A DNA stretch of 64,000 nucleotides, from assembly GCF_900129965.1 (NCBI RefSeq), contig NZ_FQXM01000015.1, forward strand, positions 1-64,000, in the 5' to 3' direction. This DNA comes from Clostridium grantii DSM 8605 (GTDB lineage Bacteria > Bacillota > Clostridia > Clostridiales > Clostridiaceae). Position numbers and translations under genes: made by a program. Under the pieces are notes generated by a model. It did no database searches. It was not told the origin of the DNA and saw only the letters and a program-made list of their open reading frames with translations. Shown piece after piece: positions 51,914 to 61,690 of this stretch. Numbering within the stretch: the stretch's first letter is position 1; every line of letters starts with the position of its first letter.

Positions 51914-51950
51914 AAGAGTGATACCATATGAGTTATGGAAAGGAGAATCT

Positions 51951-52505
51951 ATGAACAATATAAAAAAACTAGCTGAATTGTTTTGGGTATTCTTTAAAAT
52001 AGGAAGTTTTACTTTTGGTGGCGGGCTTGCCATGTTGCCTTTGATTGAAAAAGAAGTTGTTGATAATAAGAGCTGGGTTGATGAAGAGGAAATATTAGAT
52101 ATTTTCGCTATATCCCAATCTGTTCCTGGGGTAATAGCTATAAATGTGTGTATTTACATAGGAAAAATTGTAATGGGTATTCAAGGAGCAATTGCTGCGG
52201 TTATTGGGGTAGTATTACCAGCCTTTATATCTATTTTATTAATATTAATTCTTTTAAGTAGTTTTAGTGGTAATGTTTATGTTGCTAAAGCTTTTTTGGG
52301 TATAAGATCAGCCTCAGCTGCTTTGATTCTTCTATCTGCTATAAAATTAAGTAAGGGTGCAATTAACGATAAAATGGGATACGTAATAGCAATTATTTCT
52401 TTTATTATTATTATGGTGTTAAATGTAAGTGTGGTTTGGGCTATTTTATTTGGTGGGGTTACAGGGTATTTAACTTATATTATTAAGAAAAGGAGCAAAC
52501 AATAA
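51951..52505 (+). CDS. Chromate transporter (CHR) family subunit 1
   Basis: 184 residues from the ATG at 51951 after AAGGAGA; the longer frame overlapping rlmH is not used. One CHR domain: FFKIGSFTFGGGLAMLPLIE, then SQSVPGVIAINV. Half-size CHR proteins work in pairs; the next gene is the partner, overlapping by one base (TAATG). Substrate (chromate or another anion) is not established. Confidence 0.9.
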   Translation: MNNIKKLAELFWVFFKIGSFTFGGGLAMLPLIEKEVVDNKSWVDEEEILDIFAISQSVPGVIAINVCIYIGKIVMGIQGAIAAVIGVVLPAFISILLILILLSSFSGNVYVAKAFLGIRSASAALILLSAIKLSKGAINDKMGYVIAIISFIIIMVLNVSVVWAILFGGVTGYLTYIIKKRSKQ

Positions 52506-53071
52506 TGGTACTTATAAAGCTATTTTATATTTTCTTCAAAATTGGAATGTTTGCTTTTGGTGGGGGATATGTTATTTTACCTATGATTTATCAAGAAATA
52601 CAGATGTTTAATTTAATGTCGGTAGATGAATTTTCGGATATAGTTGCTTTATCTCAAATGACACCGGGTCCTATAGCCATAAATGCAGCTACTTTTGTAG
52701 GTTATAAATCGGATGGTTTTTGGGGCGCTTGTGCCGCCACTATAGGGGTTACTTTGCCAGCATTTATAATTATGCTATTAATTATAGCTTTTATAAATAA
52801 ATTTAAAGAAAGTGAGATTGTTCAAGCAGTTTTAAAAGGAATAAGACCTGCAACAGTTGGACTCATAGCTACTGCTATAATTTTCTTTTCAGAAGCTTCT
52901 ATTGTTAAAAAAGAATTTTTTACTTTACAACTATTTCAAAATCCTTTTATTTTAATTAATTTCAAAGCTTGTATAATATTTGCACTAACAATTTTTGGAG
53001 CAAAGGTGTTTAAAATTGGACCTATTATGTTGACTATTTTAGCAGGAATTCTTGGAGTTATTATTTTATAA
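52505..53071 (+). CDS. Chromate transporter (CHR) family subunit 2
   Basis: 188 residues, second CHR half: FFKIGMFAFGGGYVILPMIY, SQMTPGPIAINAATFVGYK. Start overlaps the stop of subunit 1. The pair corresponds to the two halves of long ChrA. Confidence 0.9.
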   Translation: MVLIKLFYIFFKIGMFAFGGGYVILPMIYQEIQMFNLMSVDEFSDIVALSQMTPGPIAINAATFVGYKSDGFWGACAATIGVTLPAFIIMLLIIAFINKFKESEIVQAVLKGIRPATVGLIATAIIFFSEASIVKKEFFTLQLFQNPFILINFKACIIFALTIFGAKVFKIGPIMLTILAGILGVIIL

Positions 53072-53193
53072 AAACTATAAAAATGCAAAGTAAATATATT
53101 TTTATTAATTTTTAAAAGAGTTAATCAAATAAATGTTGAAATTAATGGGATTTGAGCGTAAGATATAATTAAAAGCATAAAGAGGTGAAATAA

Positions 53194-54414
53194 ATGGATA
53201 CTAATTCTGGAGTTAATATGACAGATATCAAAATTAAAAATAGGTCTTTGATTTTAGAAATACTTAAAAGTGAAAATTTATCACGAAAGGACATATCAGA
53301 GACAATAGGACTGACTCCAGCCGCAGTTACTATTTTAGTAAATGAGATGATTCAAGAGGGTATTTTAATGGAAAGGGGACAAATAGAAGGAGAAAATAAA
53401 GTAGGACGAAAAAAGGTATTGATAGAATTAGTCAAAGAATTTAAGTATGTAATAGGAATCAATATAGAAAGAGAAAAAATTGATATAGGTATTGCTGATC
53501 TAAAATATAAATTTTCGAAATTTACTCAATTAGAATTAAAAGCTGATATTGATGTGGAAAAACTAATGGATATGATTTACAATCAATGTATTACTTTGAT
53601 GTGGGATATGGACTTATCAAAGAATGATATTTTAGGTGTAGGGGTTGGTATTGTAGGTAGCGTTGATCAAGAAAATGGTATAAGCAAGCATGCTTATGGT
53701 TTATGGAGAAAAAAAGTTAATATAAAAAAAATACTAGGGGCAAAATTTAATAGACCTGTTATTGTTGAGAATAATGTTAGAGCTTTAGCTATGGCAGAAA
53801 TTGAATGTACTATGCATAAAAATATAGACAACATGATATTTATTAAATTTGGGCCAGGAATTGGGTCGGCTATTGTGCTTAATAAGCGACTATATTATGG
53901 TACAAATAATTCAGCAGGGGAAATGGGACATATGTTAATGAACCCAGATGGGGAAGAATGCAGATGTGGGCAGAAAGGGTGTCTTGAAACTGTAGCTTCG
54001 ATTGGGACAATTGTAAATAATGTGAAGATAGATTTTAACACTGTTAATATGCCTGTATTAAATGAGTTGTGTTTTCAAGAAAAAGAAAATATAAATGCGG
54101 ACAATATTCTAGAAGCTTATGATAAAAAAGATATAGAAGTAAGAAAAATAGTAGATAAAGCATTAGCCTTTCTTAGCATTGGCATAGTTAATATCTATAA
54201 AATATATGATCCAAAAAAAATAATTCTATATAGTGATTTTTTCAAACAACAAGAAATTATAAATAAATTAATAAGTGAAATCAATAAACTGGCTTCAAAT
54301 AGTAATATTGGGGATTCACTAGAATTAAGTTCTTTGGATTCTAATAGAAGTATCGGAGGAGTAGCTATAGGATTAAATGAATTCTTTTATAAAACAGGTG
54401 GTTATATTGCTTAA
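53194..54414 (+). CDS. ROK-family transcriptional regulator
   Basis: 406 residues: an N-terminal winged helix (LSRKDISETIGLTPAAVTIL) and a ROK domain with the ATP/sugar motifs GVGVGIVGSVD and FGPGIGSAIVL, and the zinc motif CRCGQKGCLE. XylR/NagC-type repressor of sugar genes. The following GPH transporter is the likely target. AAAGAGGTGA ribosome site. Confidence 0.9.
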   Translation: MDTNSGVNMTDIKIKNRSLILEILKSENLSRKDISETIGLTPAAVTILVNEMIQEGILMERGQIEGENKVGRKKVLIELVKEFKYVIGINIEREKIDIGIADLKYKFSKFTQLELKADIDVEKLMDMIYNQCITLMWDMDLSKNDILGVGVGIVGSVDQENGISKHAYGLWRKKVNIKKILGAKFNRPVIVENNVRALAMAEIECTMHKNIDNMIFIKFGPGIGSAIVLNKRLYYGTNNSAGEMGHMLMNPDGEECRCGQKGCLETVASIGTIVNNVKIDFNTVNMPVLNELCFQEKENINADNILEAYDKKDIEVRKIVDKALAFLSIGIVNIYKIYDPKKIILYSDFFKQQEIINKLISEINKLASNSNIGDSLELSSLDSNRSIGGVAIGLNEFFYKTGGYIA

Positions 54415-54485
54415 TGCTTTTGTGAAATAAAAAATTTTAGCTGAATTAATTAAAAAGTTTAATAAATTATTATGGGGGGATACAA

Positions 54486-55949
54486 TTGAATAATAAAAAG
54501 CTTTCTAACAAGAATATTTTTTCCTATGCCATAGGGGATTTTTATGGCGGAGGAGCATTTTTCATTATTGGAGCATTATTTTTGGTTTTTCTTACAGATG
54601 TAGGGGGTCTAAAATCTACTTATGCAGGAATCATAATTTTAGTGGGTAAGATATGGGATGCAGTTACAGATCCCACCATGGGATATATTTCAGATCACAC
54701 CAAATCAAAACATGGAAGAAGACGAATTTATTTTTTGGTGGGAATTATACCTATAATGATTTCCTTTGCTTTGCTTTGGGTAAACGTTAACACACCATCA
54801 CAAGTTTTAAAGTTTATCTATTATCTAGTAACTTATTTATTATTTAATACAGTTTTTACAATGGTAATGGTTCCTTATAATTCTATGCCTGCGGAGATGA
54901 CGGATGATTATAAAGAACGTTCAAAATTAATAAGTATAAGAATGGTATTTTCTCAGTTTGGAGCTTTGTTAGGGGCAGTTTTACCTTTAACTATAATTAA
55001 TTCATTTCAGGATAAAGGAACAGGATTTTTAATAATGGGAGTTATGTTTGGAATAATGTATGCATGTCCTTGGTATTTTGTATTTAAAGGCACTAGTGAA
55101 AGGCAATGCAGCATTGAGGACAGGAATTCTAAAGGAATGATGGCTGAATTAAAGGATTTATTTAAGGAGTTTGCATCAACTTACAAAAATAAATCTTTAA
55201 AAATTCATCTTACTATGTATGTTTGCGCATATGTGGCTATGGATATTTTCAACGCTCTTTTAATATATTATTTGAGAAATTATTTAGGAAAAGAATCTTT
55301 TTACCAAGTAATCTTAGGAGTACTTGTTATTGTTGAAATGGGTACTTTGTACTTTGTAGCAAAAGAATGTAGTAAGACAGGTAATGCAGCAACCTATAGA
55401 AGGCATTCAATTATATGGGTAATAGGTATAATTTTACTTGGACTAGCTACACCAAATACACCTGTAGGTTTCTTAATAGCATTAGCAGCCATAGTTGGTA
55501 TTGGACTAAGTGGGGATGTTATGGTTCCCTATAATATGTTGGCTTTTGTTGTAGATGCTGATGAGCTTATTTCAATGAGAAGAAGAGAGGGAACATATGC
55601 TGGAATGATGACTTTTCTAAGAAAACTTGCTCAAGCTTTTGCTTTATTCTTAGTAGGTGTAGGACTTGATTTAGTTGGATATCAATCAGGTGGGGTTATA
55701 AAGCAAACTACTAGTGCTATTACAGGGATTAGAATTATGTTTTGTATTATTCCTGTATTACTGATTTCATATGGGTTTTATACTTCTTTCAAATTTAAGA
55801 TAGATCCGAAAAATCATAAAATTTTAATGGAAGAAATTAATAGATTAAAAGAAGGTGGTAAAAAAGAGACTGTAGAAGCAAAAACTAAAGAGGTTTGTGA
55901 AGATATCACTGGAATATCTTACGAGAAACTTTGGAGTGTAAACGGTTAA
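54486..55949 (+). CDS. GPH-family sugar:cation symporter
   Basis: 487-residue, 12-helix major facilitator of the glycoside-pentoside-hexuronide group. TTG start after GGGGGG. Motifs: GDFYGGGAFFIIGALFLVFLTDV, KIWDAVTDPTMGYISDHTKS, and RREGTYAGMMTFLRKLAQA. It lies between a ROK regulator and a DUF4867 gene, so a sugar or glycoside is the likely substrate. No glycosidase gene is adjacent. Confidence 0.9.
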   Translation: MNNKKLSNKNIFSYAIGDFYGGGAFFIIGALFLVFLTDVGGLKSTYAGIIILVGKIWDAVTDPTMGYISDHTKSKHGRRRIYFLVGIIPIMISFALLWVNVNTPSQVLKFIYYLVTYLLFNTVFTMVMVPYNSMPAEMTDDYKERSKLISIRMVFSQFGALLGAVLPLTIINSFQDKGTGFLIMGVMFGIMYACPWYFVFKGTSERQCSIEDRNSKGMMAELKDLFKEFASTYKNKSLKIHLTMYVCAYVAMDIFNALLIYYLRNYLGKESFYQVILGVLVIVEMGTLYFVAKECSKTGNAATYRRHSIIWVIGIILLGLATPNTPVGFLIALAAIVGIGLSGDVMVPYNMLAFVVDADELISMRRREGTYAGMMTFLRKLAQAFALFLVGVGLDLVGYQSGGVIKQTTSAITGIRIMFCIIPVLLISYGFYTSFKFKIDPKNHKILMEEINRLKEGGKKETVEAKTKEVCEDITGISYEKLWSVNG

Positions 55950-55988
55950 TAAAATGAAATTCAACTTAAACCAAAGGAGACGAAAAAA

Positions 55989-56660
55989 ATGAGTATTGAT
56001 AAAATAATTGAAAAAAACCCAGGTAAAATTATTAAAACAATAAAAGATGAAAGTTTTTCTGCTTATGGTAAAGTATTAAACGAAAAATATTTTAATAAAA
56101 TTCATAAATATTTAGAAGACAATACTAAAATACCTACTGAAAAAAATATTTATGTTGCAGAGGATGAAGTTATAACAGAAAAAGAAAAAAATAATGAGTT
56201 AATAAAAAACATTTTCGGACAAATGCTTTTTCAAATAGGATATTGTCATGGAAATAATGATAGTCTTAATGGATTAGAATATCATAAATGTAGTGAAGTT
56301 ATTTATGCAGTAACAGATATAGTTCTTATTTTGGGTAAATGGGAAGATATTAAGAATAATGAATACCTTTCATCTAAGACTGAAATTTTTTATGTTGAAA
56401 AAGGAACTGCATTAGAATTATATCCAAGGGTACTTCATTTTTCTCCTGCTAAAATCTCTATTGAAGGATTTAAAACTGCAATTATATTAGAAAAAGGTAC
56501 AAACACTCCACTTGAAAAAGATAAAAGTATTTTAATACAAGAAGATAAATTGTTATTTGCTAAAAATAAATGGCTTATATTACATGAAGATAAACAAGAT
56601 ATGATAGATAAAGGTGGATTCAAAGGCATTGAAGGGGAAAATATAAAAATAAATATTTAA
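55989..56660 (+). CDS. DUF4867-family protein
   Basis: 223 residues, ATG after AAAGGAGAC. The region GQMLFQIGYCHGNNDSLNGL and YHKCSEVIYAVTDI fits the DUF4867 family, which occurs beside sugar-use genes in Firmicutes. The fold is probably cupin-like (His in the ALELYPRVLHFSPAK stretch), suggesting a sugar isomerase or sensor; this is inference. Probably in one transcript with the transporter. Confidence 0.75.
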   Translation: MSIDKIIEKNPGKIIKTIKDESFSAYGKVLNEKYFNKIHKYLEDNTKIPTEKNIYVAEDEVITEKEKNNELIKNIFGQMLFQIGYCHGNNDSLNGLEYHKCSEVIYAVTDIVLILGKWEDIKNNEYLSSKTEIFYVEKGTALELYPRVLHFSPAKISIEGFKTAIILEKGTNTPLEKDKSILIQEDKLLFAKNKWLILHEDKQDMIDKGGFKGIEGENIKINI

Positions 56661-56670
56661 GTATAAAAAA

Positions 56671-56702
56671 AATAAAGACTAACGATAGTCTTTATTTTTT
56701 TA
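56671..56702. terminator. Bidirectional terminator between sugar and chemotaxis loci
   Basis: Perfect 11-pair stem AATAAAGACTA/TAGTCTTTATT with four-base loop, flanked by A and T runs. It ends both the DUF4867 and the convergent J-domain transcripts. Confidence 0.85.
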
Positions 56703-56712
56703 TTATAGTTAA

Positions 56713-57837
56713 TTAATAAATCAAAGATAAGTTATCCATAATGTGCTGTATGGAAGGATTTTTTTGTTCAATAGCCAAGAATTCAAATTTATATTTAGGA
56801 TAATCTTTTTTTAAAATCCATTTAAGCTTGTTAACTACTATCCATGCTTGGTTTTCTGTTGTTTCAGGAAGTAGAATTACAAAAGTTATATCGCTCCATT
56901 TACAAACCACATCTAAATCTCTAGTAATGGAATTAATTATTTTACCTATTTTTATAATAGAGGTTCTTTTTAGCAGGGAATCAAGAGAATTCATAGAAAC
57001 AGTACATTTAATAATGGAAAATTTATTTCCATATCTATTAAACCTTAACTGCTCTTTGGTGGAGTTAAGCATAAACTCATTTTTATTATAAATTCCTTGT
57101 TTTAAAGCAAAAGATAATTTTTTAGAAGTCAGACCATCTTTTTTATTTTTTATTTTCTTTAAACTAGCTAGTTGATTAAATTTTTGAATAAAAGAAGTTA
57201 TTTCTTTATAGCCTAAGAAGATACGCCATTGATTGTTTTCAAAAACTACATTTTTACAAAAGATATCTTCCTCATGTCTACCCATTAGTTCATTTTTTTC
57301 CACCACTTGAACTTGTAGCTCAACTATAATTTCAAACACATTATCATTAACTAGTATATCTTTATAAATATTTTTTAGGCTGCACTGAAAACTTATTAAC
57401 TCAAAAACTTCAGAAACTAGATATTGCCATTTTATAAAATCGTTTTGAGAAATAGACTCCTTATCTTTATCAGACAAGAACTCAAATGCTTCACTGTATT
57501 CTTTTTTAGCAATACAATTTAAATAAGCTAATAAAACTTTTTTACTAGGTTCAACGGCAAAATCTAATTGATGTATTTGAGTAGAGTCTTTTTTTGTACT
57601 ATTAAAAGCACTATACTTTTCCATCCATTTTATCAAATATTGTGCTCTCAAAGATGGATCTTTCAAGGTATCATAAGCTTCATTAATTTTTTGCATTTTT
57701 TTTTCGGCATTTGGTGAGTTGTTAACGTCTGGATGATATTTTTTTGATAATCTTATATAAGCACTTTTTATTATTTCAGGCTCAGCCATAAAATGAACTT
57801 GTAAAATTTTGTAATAGTCTTCCCATTCATTTATCAT
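56713..57837 (-). CDS. J-domain protein with degenerate GGDEF-like C-terminal domain
   Basis: 374 residues. An N-terminal J domain (about 6-75; HPD at 35-37, the residues that stimulate DnaK) is followed by an NTF2-like region (about 95-215; AYLNCIAKKEYSEAFEFLSD ... NNQWRIFLGY). The C-terminal domain (about 240-374) has the order of a GGDEF fold: QGIYNKNEFML, LRFNRYGNKFSIIKC, then WSDITFVILLPET in place of YGGDEFVILLPET. The catalytic Gly-Gly-Asp-Glu is gone. Last gene of the che operon on the same strand, 47 bases after cheB. It could couple c-di-GMP-like signals or chaperone action to chemotaxis proteins; this is inference. Confidence 0.75.
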   Translation of the reverse strand: MINEWEDYYKILQVHFMAEPEIIKSAYIRLSKKYHPDVNNSPNAEKKMQKINEAYDTLKDPSLRAQYLIKWMEKYSAFNSTKKDSTQIHQLDFAVEPSKKVLLAYLNCIAKKEYSEAFEFLSDKDKESISQNDFIKWQYLVSEVFELISFQCSLKNIYKDILVNDNVFEIIVELQVQVVEKNELMGRHEEDIFCKNVVFENNQWRIFLGYKEITSFIQKFNQLASLKKIKNKKDGLTSKKLSFALKQGIYNKNEFMLNSTKEQLRFNRYGNKFSIIKCTVSMNSLDSLLKRTSIIKIGKIINSITRDLDVVCKWSDITFVILLPETTENQAWIVVNKLKWILKKDYPKYKFEFLAIEQKNPSIQHIMDNLSLIY

Positions 57838-57884
57838 GGATTAAGGCCTTCTTTCTTTTTAAACTTTAATAATATACTTAACAA

Positions 57885-58901
57885 TTATTTTAACATAGAT
57901 AAAATCAAATTAGGTATTTTTTCTAAGGGCGCTTGTTTTTCAACGGCACCAACTTCAAAAGCTACTTTAGGCATTCCATAAACTACACTTGAAGTTTCAT
58001 CTTGTCCAATGGTTTTTGCACCTTTTCTTTTCATAGATAGCAAGCCTTTTGCACCATCATAACCCATACCGGTGAGAATAACACCAAGAGCATTATCTTT
58101 ACATTCTTTTGCAACGGATTCAAAAAGAACATCAACAGAAGGACAATGGCCATTAACTCTATCACCATGGAATACTTCAATTTTATATCTATCCCCTATT
58201 TTCCTAACACACATATGTTGGTCGCCAGGTGCTATGAAAACTTTACCGGGTTCAATATAATCTCCATTTTCAGCTTCTTTTACATCAAAGACAGTTTGTG
58301 CATTTAAACGGTCTGCAAACATTTTAGAGAAAACTGGAGGAATATGCTGTACAATCACAATTCCAGGAATCTTAGCAGGTAACTGCTTTAAAACATTATA
58401 AATTGCTTCAGTGCCACCAGTAGAAGCACCTATAGCTATAATTTTTTTCGTGTTCAAGAAAGATTCTTTTGCTACAAGTGTTGTTTCTTCAGTGGAAGTG
58501 CTAATTACTTTTGATTTTGCGGCGATTTTAATTTTATATATTAATTGGTTTATAAAATTTTCTACCCCATCTGGAGATTGAACGTTTGGTTTTGTAACAA
58601 AATCTACTGCACCAGCATTCATAGCATCAAAAACAGCATCACTAAGAGAACTAACAACAATTATAGGAAGAGGATATTGAGGCATTAATCTTTTGATAAA
58701 CTCAATCCCATTCATTTTAGGCATTTCTACGTCACAGGTAACAACGTCAGGTTGGAATTCTAAAATTTTGTCCCTGGCATCAAAAGGGTCTACGGCTTTA
58801 GCAATAACATTAATCTCATAATCTGAGCCTATGCCTCTTGATATTACCTCTCTAAAAATTAAACTATCATCTATAATTAGAACATTAATTTTTTTCTTCA
58901 T
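57885..58901 (-). CDS. cheB: Chemotaxis response regulator methylesterase
   Basis: Removes methyl groups from (or deamidates) MCPs. 338 residues: receiver domain with D11, D12 and phosphorylation site D57 (TCDVEMPKMNG), and methylesterase domain with triad S160 (GASTGGTEA), H186 (VQHIPP) and D282 (GYDGAKG). Ribosome site GGAGGG. It is the only receiver-domain protein of this operon. Confidence 0.95.
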   Translation of the reverse strand: MKKKINVLIIDDSLIFREVISRGIGSDYEINVIAKAVDPFDARDKILEFQPDVVTCDVEMPKMNGIEFIKRLMPQYPLPIIVVSSLSDAVFDAMNAGAVDFVTKPNVQSPDGVENFINQLIYKIKIAAKSKVISTSTEETTLVAKESFLNTKKIIAIGASTGGTEAIYNVLKQLPAKIPGIVIVQHIPPVFSKMFADRLNAQTVFDVKEAENGDYIEPGKVFIAPGDQHMCVRKIGDRYKIEVFHGDRVNGHCPSVDVLFESVAKECKDNALGVILTGMGYDGAKGLLSMKRKGAKTIGQDETSSVVYGMPKVAFEVGAVEKQAPLEKIPNLILSMLK

Positions 58902-58939
58902 AAGTAAGCCCTCCTTCTCAATAATCTTATAAATACTTA

Positions 58940-59755
58940 CTATATTTTTCTATATACAGCAGGACAAATATATTTAAATTTAGTTTTTTCTCTGTTTAAC
59001 GATTCTGAATGGCCAATAAAAAGATAGCCACCAGGCTCCATAATATCATAAAATTTATTTATAAGGTTATCTTTTGTATTTGTGTCAAAATAAATCATAA
59101 CATTTCTACAGAATATAACATGAAATTTTTTTCTGAATGGAAAAACATTTTCCATAAGATTAAATTTTCTATAGATAACTTCATTTCTGATTTTTTCATT
59201 AACCATAAAGTTATCTTCATTATATTTGGTAAAGTAATTTAATTTCCAATTGTTAGGCAAAGGTTCTATTCTATCTTTACTATAGATACCTTGTTTAGCA
59301 GTTTCTAAAATACTAGTAGATATATCTGTAGCTAAAACTTTTGTATCCCACCATAGTTTTTCTTTATTAAAGTATTCATCTAAAATCATAGCAAGTGTGT
59401 AGGGTTCTTCTCCGGAAGAAGAGGCTGCACACCAAATACGAAGATCTTTGTCTTTACTTGTACTTTTTAGATAAGGAAGAACTTCATCTCTGAAAATATA
59501 AAAATGTTCTGCTTCCCGCATAAAGTAAGTGTGGTTAGTTGTTATTTTATCAACTAATACAGTACTTGCTGACCCCGTTTTATCTTTTATTAAATAATCA
59601 TAATACTCAGAAAAACTAGTAAAGTTTAATTGAGTAAGCAAATTGTGAAGTCGTCCAGTGACAAAAGCTTGTTTTTCTTTTTTTAAATGAATCCCATAGT
59701 TTTCTTTTATGTATTCAGTAAGTAATTGAAATTCTTTTTCAGAAATAGTAATCAT
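58940..59755 (-). CDS. cheR: Chemotaxis protein methyltransferase
   Basis: Methylates Glu residues of MCPs using SAM. 271 residues: N-terminal helical domain (KEFQLLTEYIKENYGIHL) and SAM-binding domain with WCAASSSGEEPYTLAM, ATDIST and IFCRNVMIYFD. Full length; no TPR tail. Partner of cheB next to it. Confidence 0.95.
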   Translation of the reverse strand: MITISEKEFQLLTEYIKENYGIHLKKEKQAFVTGRLHNLLTQLNFTSFSEYYDYLIKDKTGSASTVLVDKITTNHTYFMREAEHFYIFRDEVLPYLKSTSKDKDLRIWCAASSSGEEPYTLAMILDEYFNKEKLWWDTKVLATDISTSILETAKQGIYSKDRIEPLPNNWKLNYFTKYNEDNFMVNEKIRNEVIYRKFNLMENVFPFRKKFHVIFCRNVMIYFDTNTKDNLINKFYDIMEPGGYLFIGHSESLNREKTKFKYICPAVYRKI

Positions 59756-59836
59756 AAAATTAGTCCCCTTTTAAAGATAGGGGACTATATAAAATATATG
59801 GTCCCCTAACAAATGCAGATTTAATCACAATATATG

Positions 59837-61141
59837 CTAATATTTACCGAATTCATTATCACTTAAATCTATACTTTTTAAATTAATAGCAGGTTTAGAT
59901 TTTAAAGTAAATTCATCAGAGCTATTAGCATTAATAGTATTTTTTTTATTCATATTATCAAGTAACATAGAAACTTCTGGGTTTAATCCTTTGATATTCT
60001 TCTTGTTAGATTTACCGTTTCTACTTTTTAACTTAAATTTAGTTATTTCATTTTTTAGAACTTCAGATTGATTAAATAATTGTTGGCTAGCGGAAGCAGT
60101 TTCCTCTGAAGTTGAAGAAGTTATTTGAACTATATTACCAATTTGAGTTATTCCTATATTGATTTGATCTACTCCAATTGTTTGTTGGTTTGATGCTATA
60201 GCTATACTATCAACTAAAGAAGTAACCTCTTCAACACCTGATACAACTTGCATCAAAGCTTCAGCGGTTGTATCAGCAATTTTAGTTCCATAGGTAACTT
60301 TTTTAATAGAATCTTCAATCATAGATGTAGTTTCTTTTGCAGCATTTGCAGAACGAGCTGCTAAGTTTCTAACCTCTTCAGCTACCACAGCAAACCCTTT
60401 TCCATGCTGACCAGCTCTAGCAGCTTCAACTGCTGCATTTAAAGCTAATATATTTGTTTGAAAAGCAATTTCATCAATAACTTTAATAATTTTAGAAATA
60501 TTATTTGAAGCAGAATTAATTTCTTCCATAGCACTTAACATTTCCTGCATTTGAGAAAAGCTTTGTCCTAAGTTATCTTGAGCAGTAGTTGAAATAGCTT
60601 TAGCTTTATTAGCACTTTCAGCATTTTGTTTAGTTTGAGAGGCTATTTCTGCAATAGAAGCAGTTAACTCCTCAATAGAACTTGCTTGCTGAGTAGAGCC
60701 TTGTGCTAATGAGGCACTGGAATTGGCAACCTTTTTAGCACCAGAAGTTACTTGATCAGTTGCTTCATTAATATTTAATAGAGTGTCATTTAGATTATCC
60801 GACATAGTTGTAATTGAATCAGCAAGAGTTTTAATAGGACTCTCAGCTTTTATATCCAATGAATAATTAAAATCACCATCTTTTAGTAAATCAACAGATT
60901 TTAAAACAGTTCTTATAGGATTGCTTATAAAAACATTAAGAAGAACAAAATAGGTAAAACTTAAAATAATAGAAACAATCAATAAAGAAATCATAATTAC
61001 TATAGAAGAAGTTATAGTATTAGCATTATTTTTATAAATTTCTATAATTCCTATTATAATAGAAATAGAAGTGATAATTGTATAAAACAAGTACATAAGT
61101 GTAAGCTTTGATTTACTTTGAAGTTTCTTTCTTGAACTCAT
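59837..61141 (-). CDS. Methyl-accepting protein with minimal extracytoplasmic part
   Basis: 434 residues. Two helices at about 13-35 and 46-70, separated by only about ten residues, so there is no external sensor domain. HAMP (about 70-120), then the methyl-accepting helices and the signalling tip EIAFQTNILALNAAVEAARA (about 222-241). Encoded between cheR and cheW, so it is the dedicated receptor of this system and probably senses the membrane or an internal signal. No CheR-binding pentapeptide at the end. Confidence 0.92.
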   Translation of the reverse strand: MSSRKKLQSKSKLTLMYLFYTIITSISIIIGIIEIYKNNANTITSSIVIMISLLIVSIILSFTYFVLLNVFISNPIRTVLKSVDLLKDGDFNYSLDIKAESPIKTLADSITTMSDNLNDTLLNINEATDQVTSGAKKVANSSASLAQGSTQQASSIEELTASIAEIASQTKQNAESANKAKAISTTAQDNLGQSFSQMQEMLSAMEEINSASNNISKIIKVIDEIAFQTNILALNAAVEAARAGQHGKGFAVVAEEVRNLAARSANAAKETTSMIEDSIKKVTYGTKIADTTAEALMQVVSGVEEVTSLVDSIAIASNQQTIGVDQINIGITQIGNIVQITSSTSEETASASQQLFNQSEVLKNEITKFKLKSRNGKSNKKNIKGLNPEVSMLLDNMNKKNTINANSSDEFTLKSKPAINLKSIDLSDNEFGKY

Positions 61142-61162
61142 TTTTATCTTTGTCCCCTTTTA

Positions 61163-61651
61163 TTATATATTTGATAAATCAGCTATTTCATCTTCATCTA
61201 ATAATTTTGCACAATCTAGAATTAAAGTGATATTATCACCGGTTTTAGCTATATTTTTAATATATTTCTTGCCATCTTTAGTAAGTTTAGGAGGAGCTAC
61301 AAGGTCTTCTTCAGGAATATTCATAACTTCTGATACACTATCAACTATCAAACCAATAGATATTTCATCCATATCTATAACAATAATACAAGTTCTATCA
61401 TTGTATTCCATAGCAGCTTTTTTAAATTTTAACCTAGCATCCATTACAGGAATAATTTTACCACGTAAATTTATAATTCCTTTGATGTAGTCTGGAAGTT
61501 CAGGTACAACAGTTATAGGTTGAACTCCTACAATTTCAGTTACATATAATATTTCAACTCCATACATTTCAGACCCTAATGAAAAGGTAAGAAATTTCCC
61601 CTTTTGAGTATCTTCTTCTTCGAATGCATCTTCAATAATTTTTTGATTCAT
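61163..61651 (-). CDS. cheW: Chemotaxis coupling protein
   Basis: 162 residues of CheW fold: KFLTFSLGSEMYGVEILYV, IINLRGKIIPVMD, IVDSVSEVM. Links MCPs to CheA. 22 bases before the MCP gene in the operon. Confidence 0.93.
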   Translation of the reverse strand: MNQKIIEDAFEEEDTQKGKFLTFSLGSEMYGVEILYVTEIVGVQPITVVPELPDYIKGIINLRGKIIPVMDARLKFKKAAMEYNDRTCIIVIDMDEISIGLIVDSVSEVMNIPEEDLVAPPKLTKDGKKYIKNIAKTGDNITLILDCAKLLDEDEIADLSNI

Positions 61652-61690
61652 AGTTTTATCCCCTTTATCATTATATTTTAATTTTATACT

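Noticed and set aside
58072..58260. Plus-strand 62-residue frame opposite cheB
   Set aside because: Fully inside cheB, whose catalytic residues are intact; no start signal.
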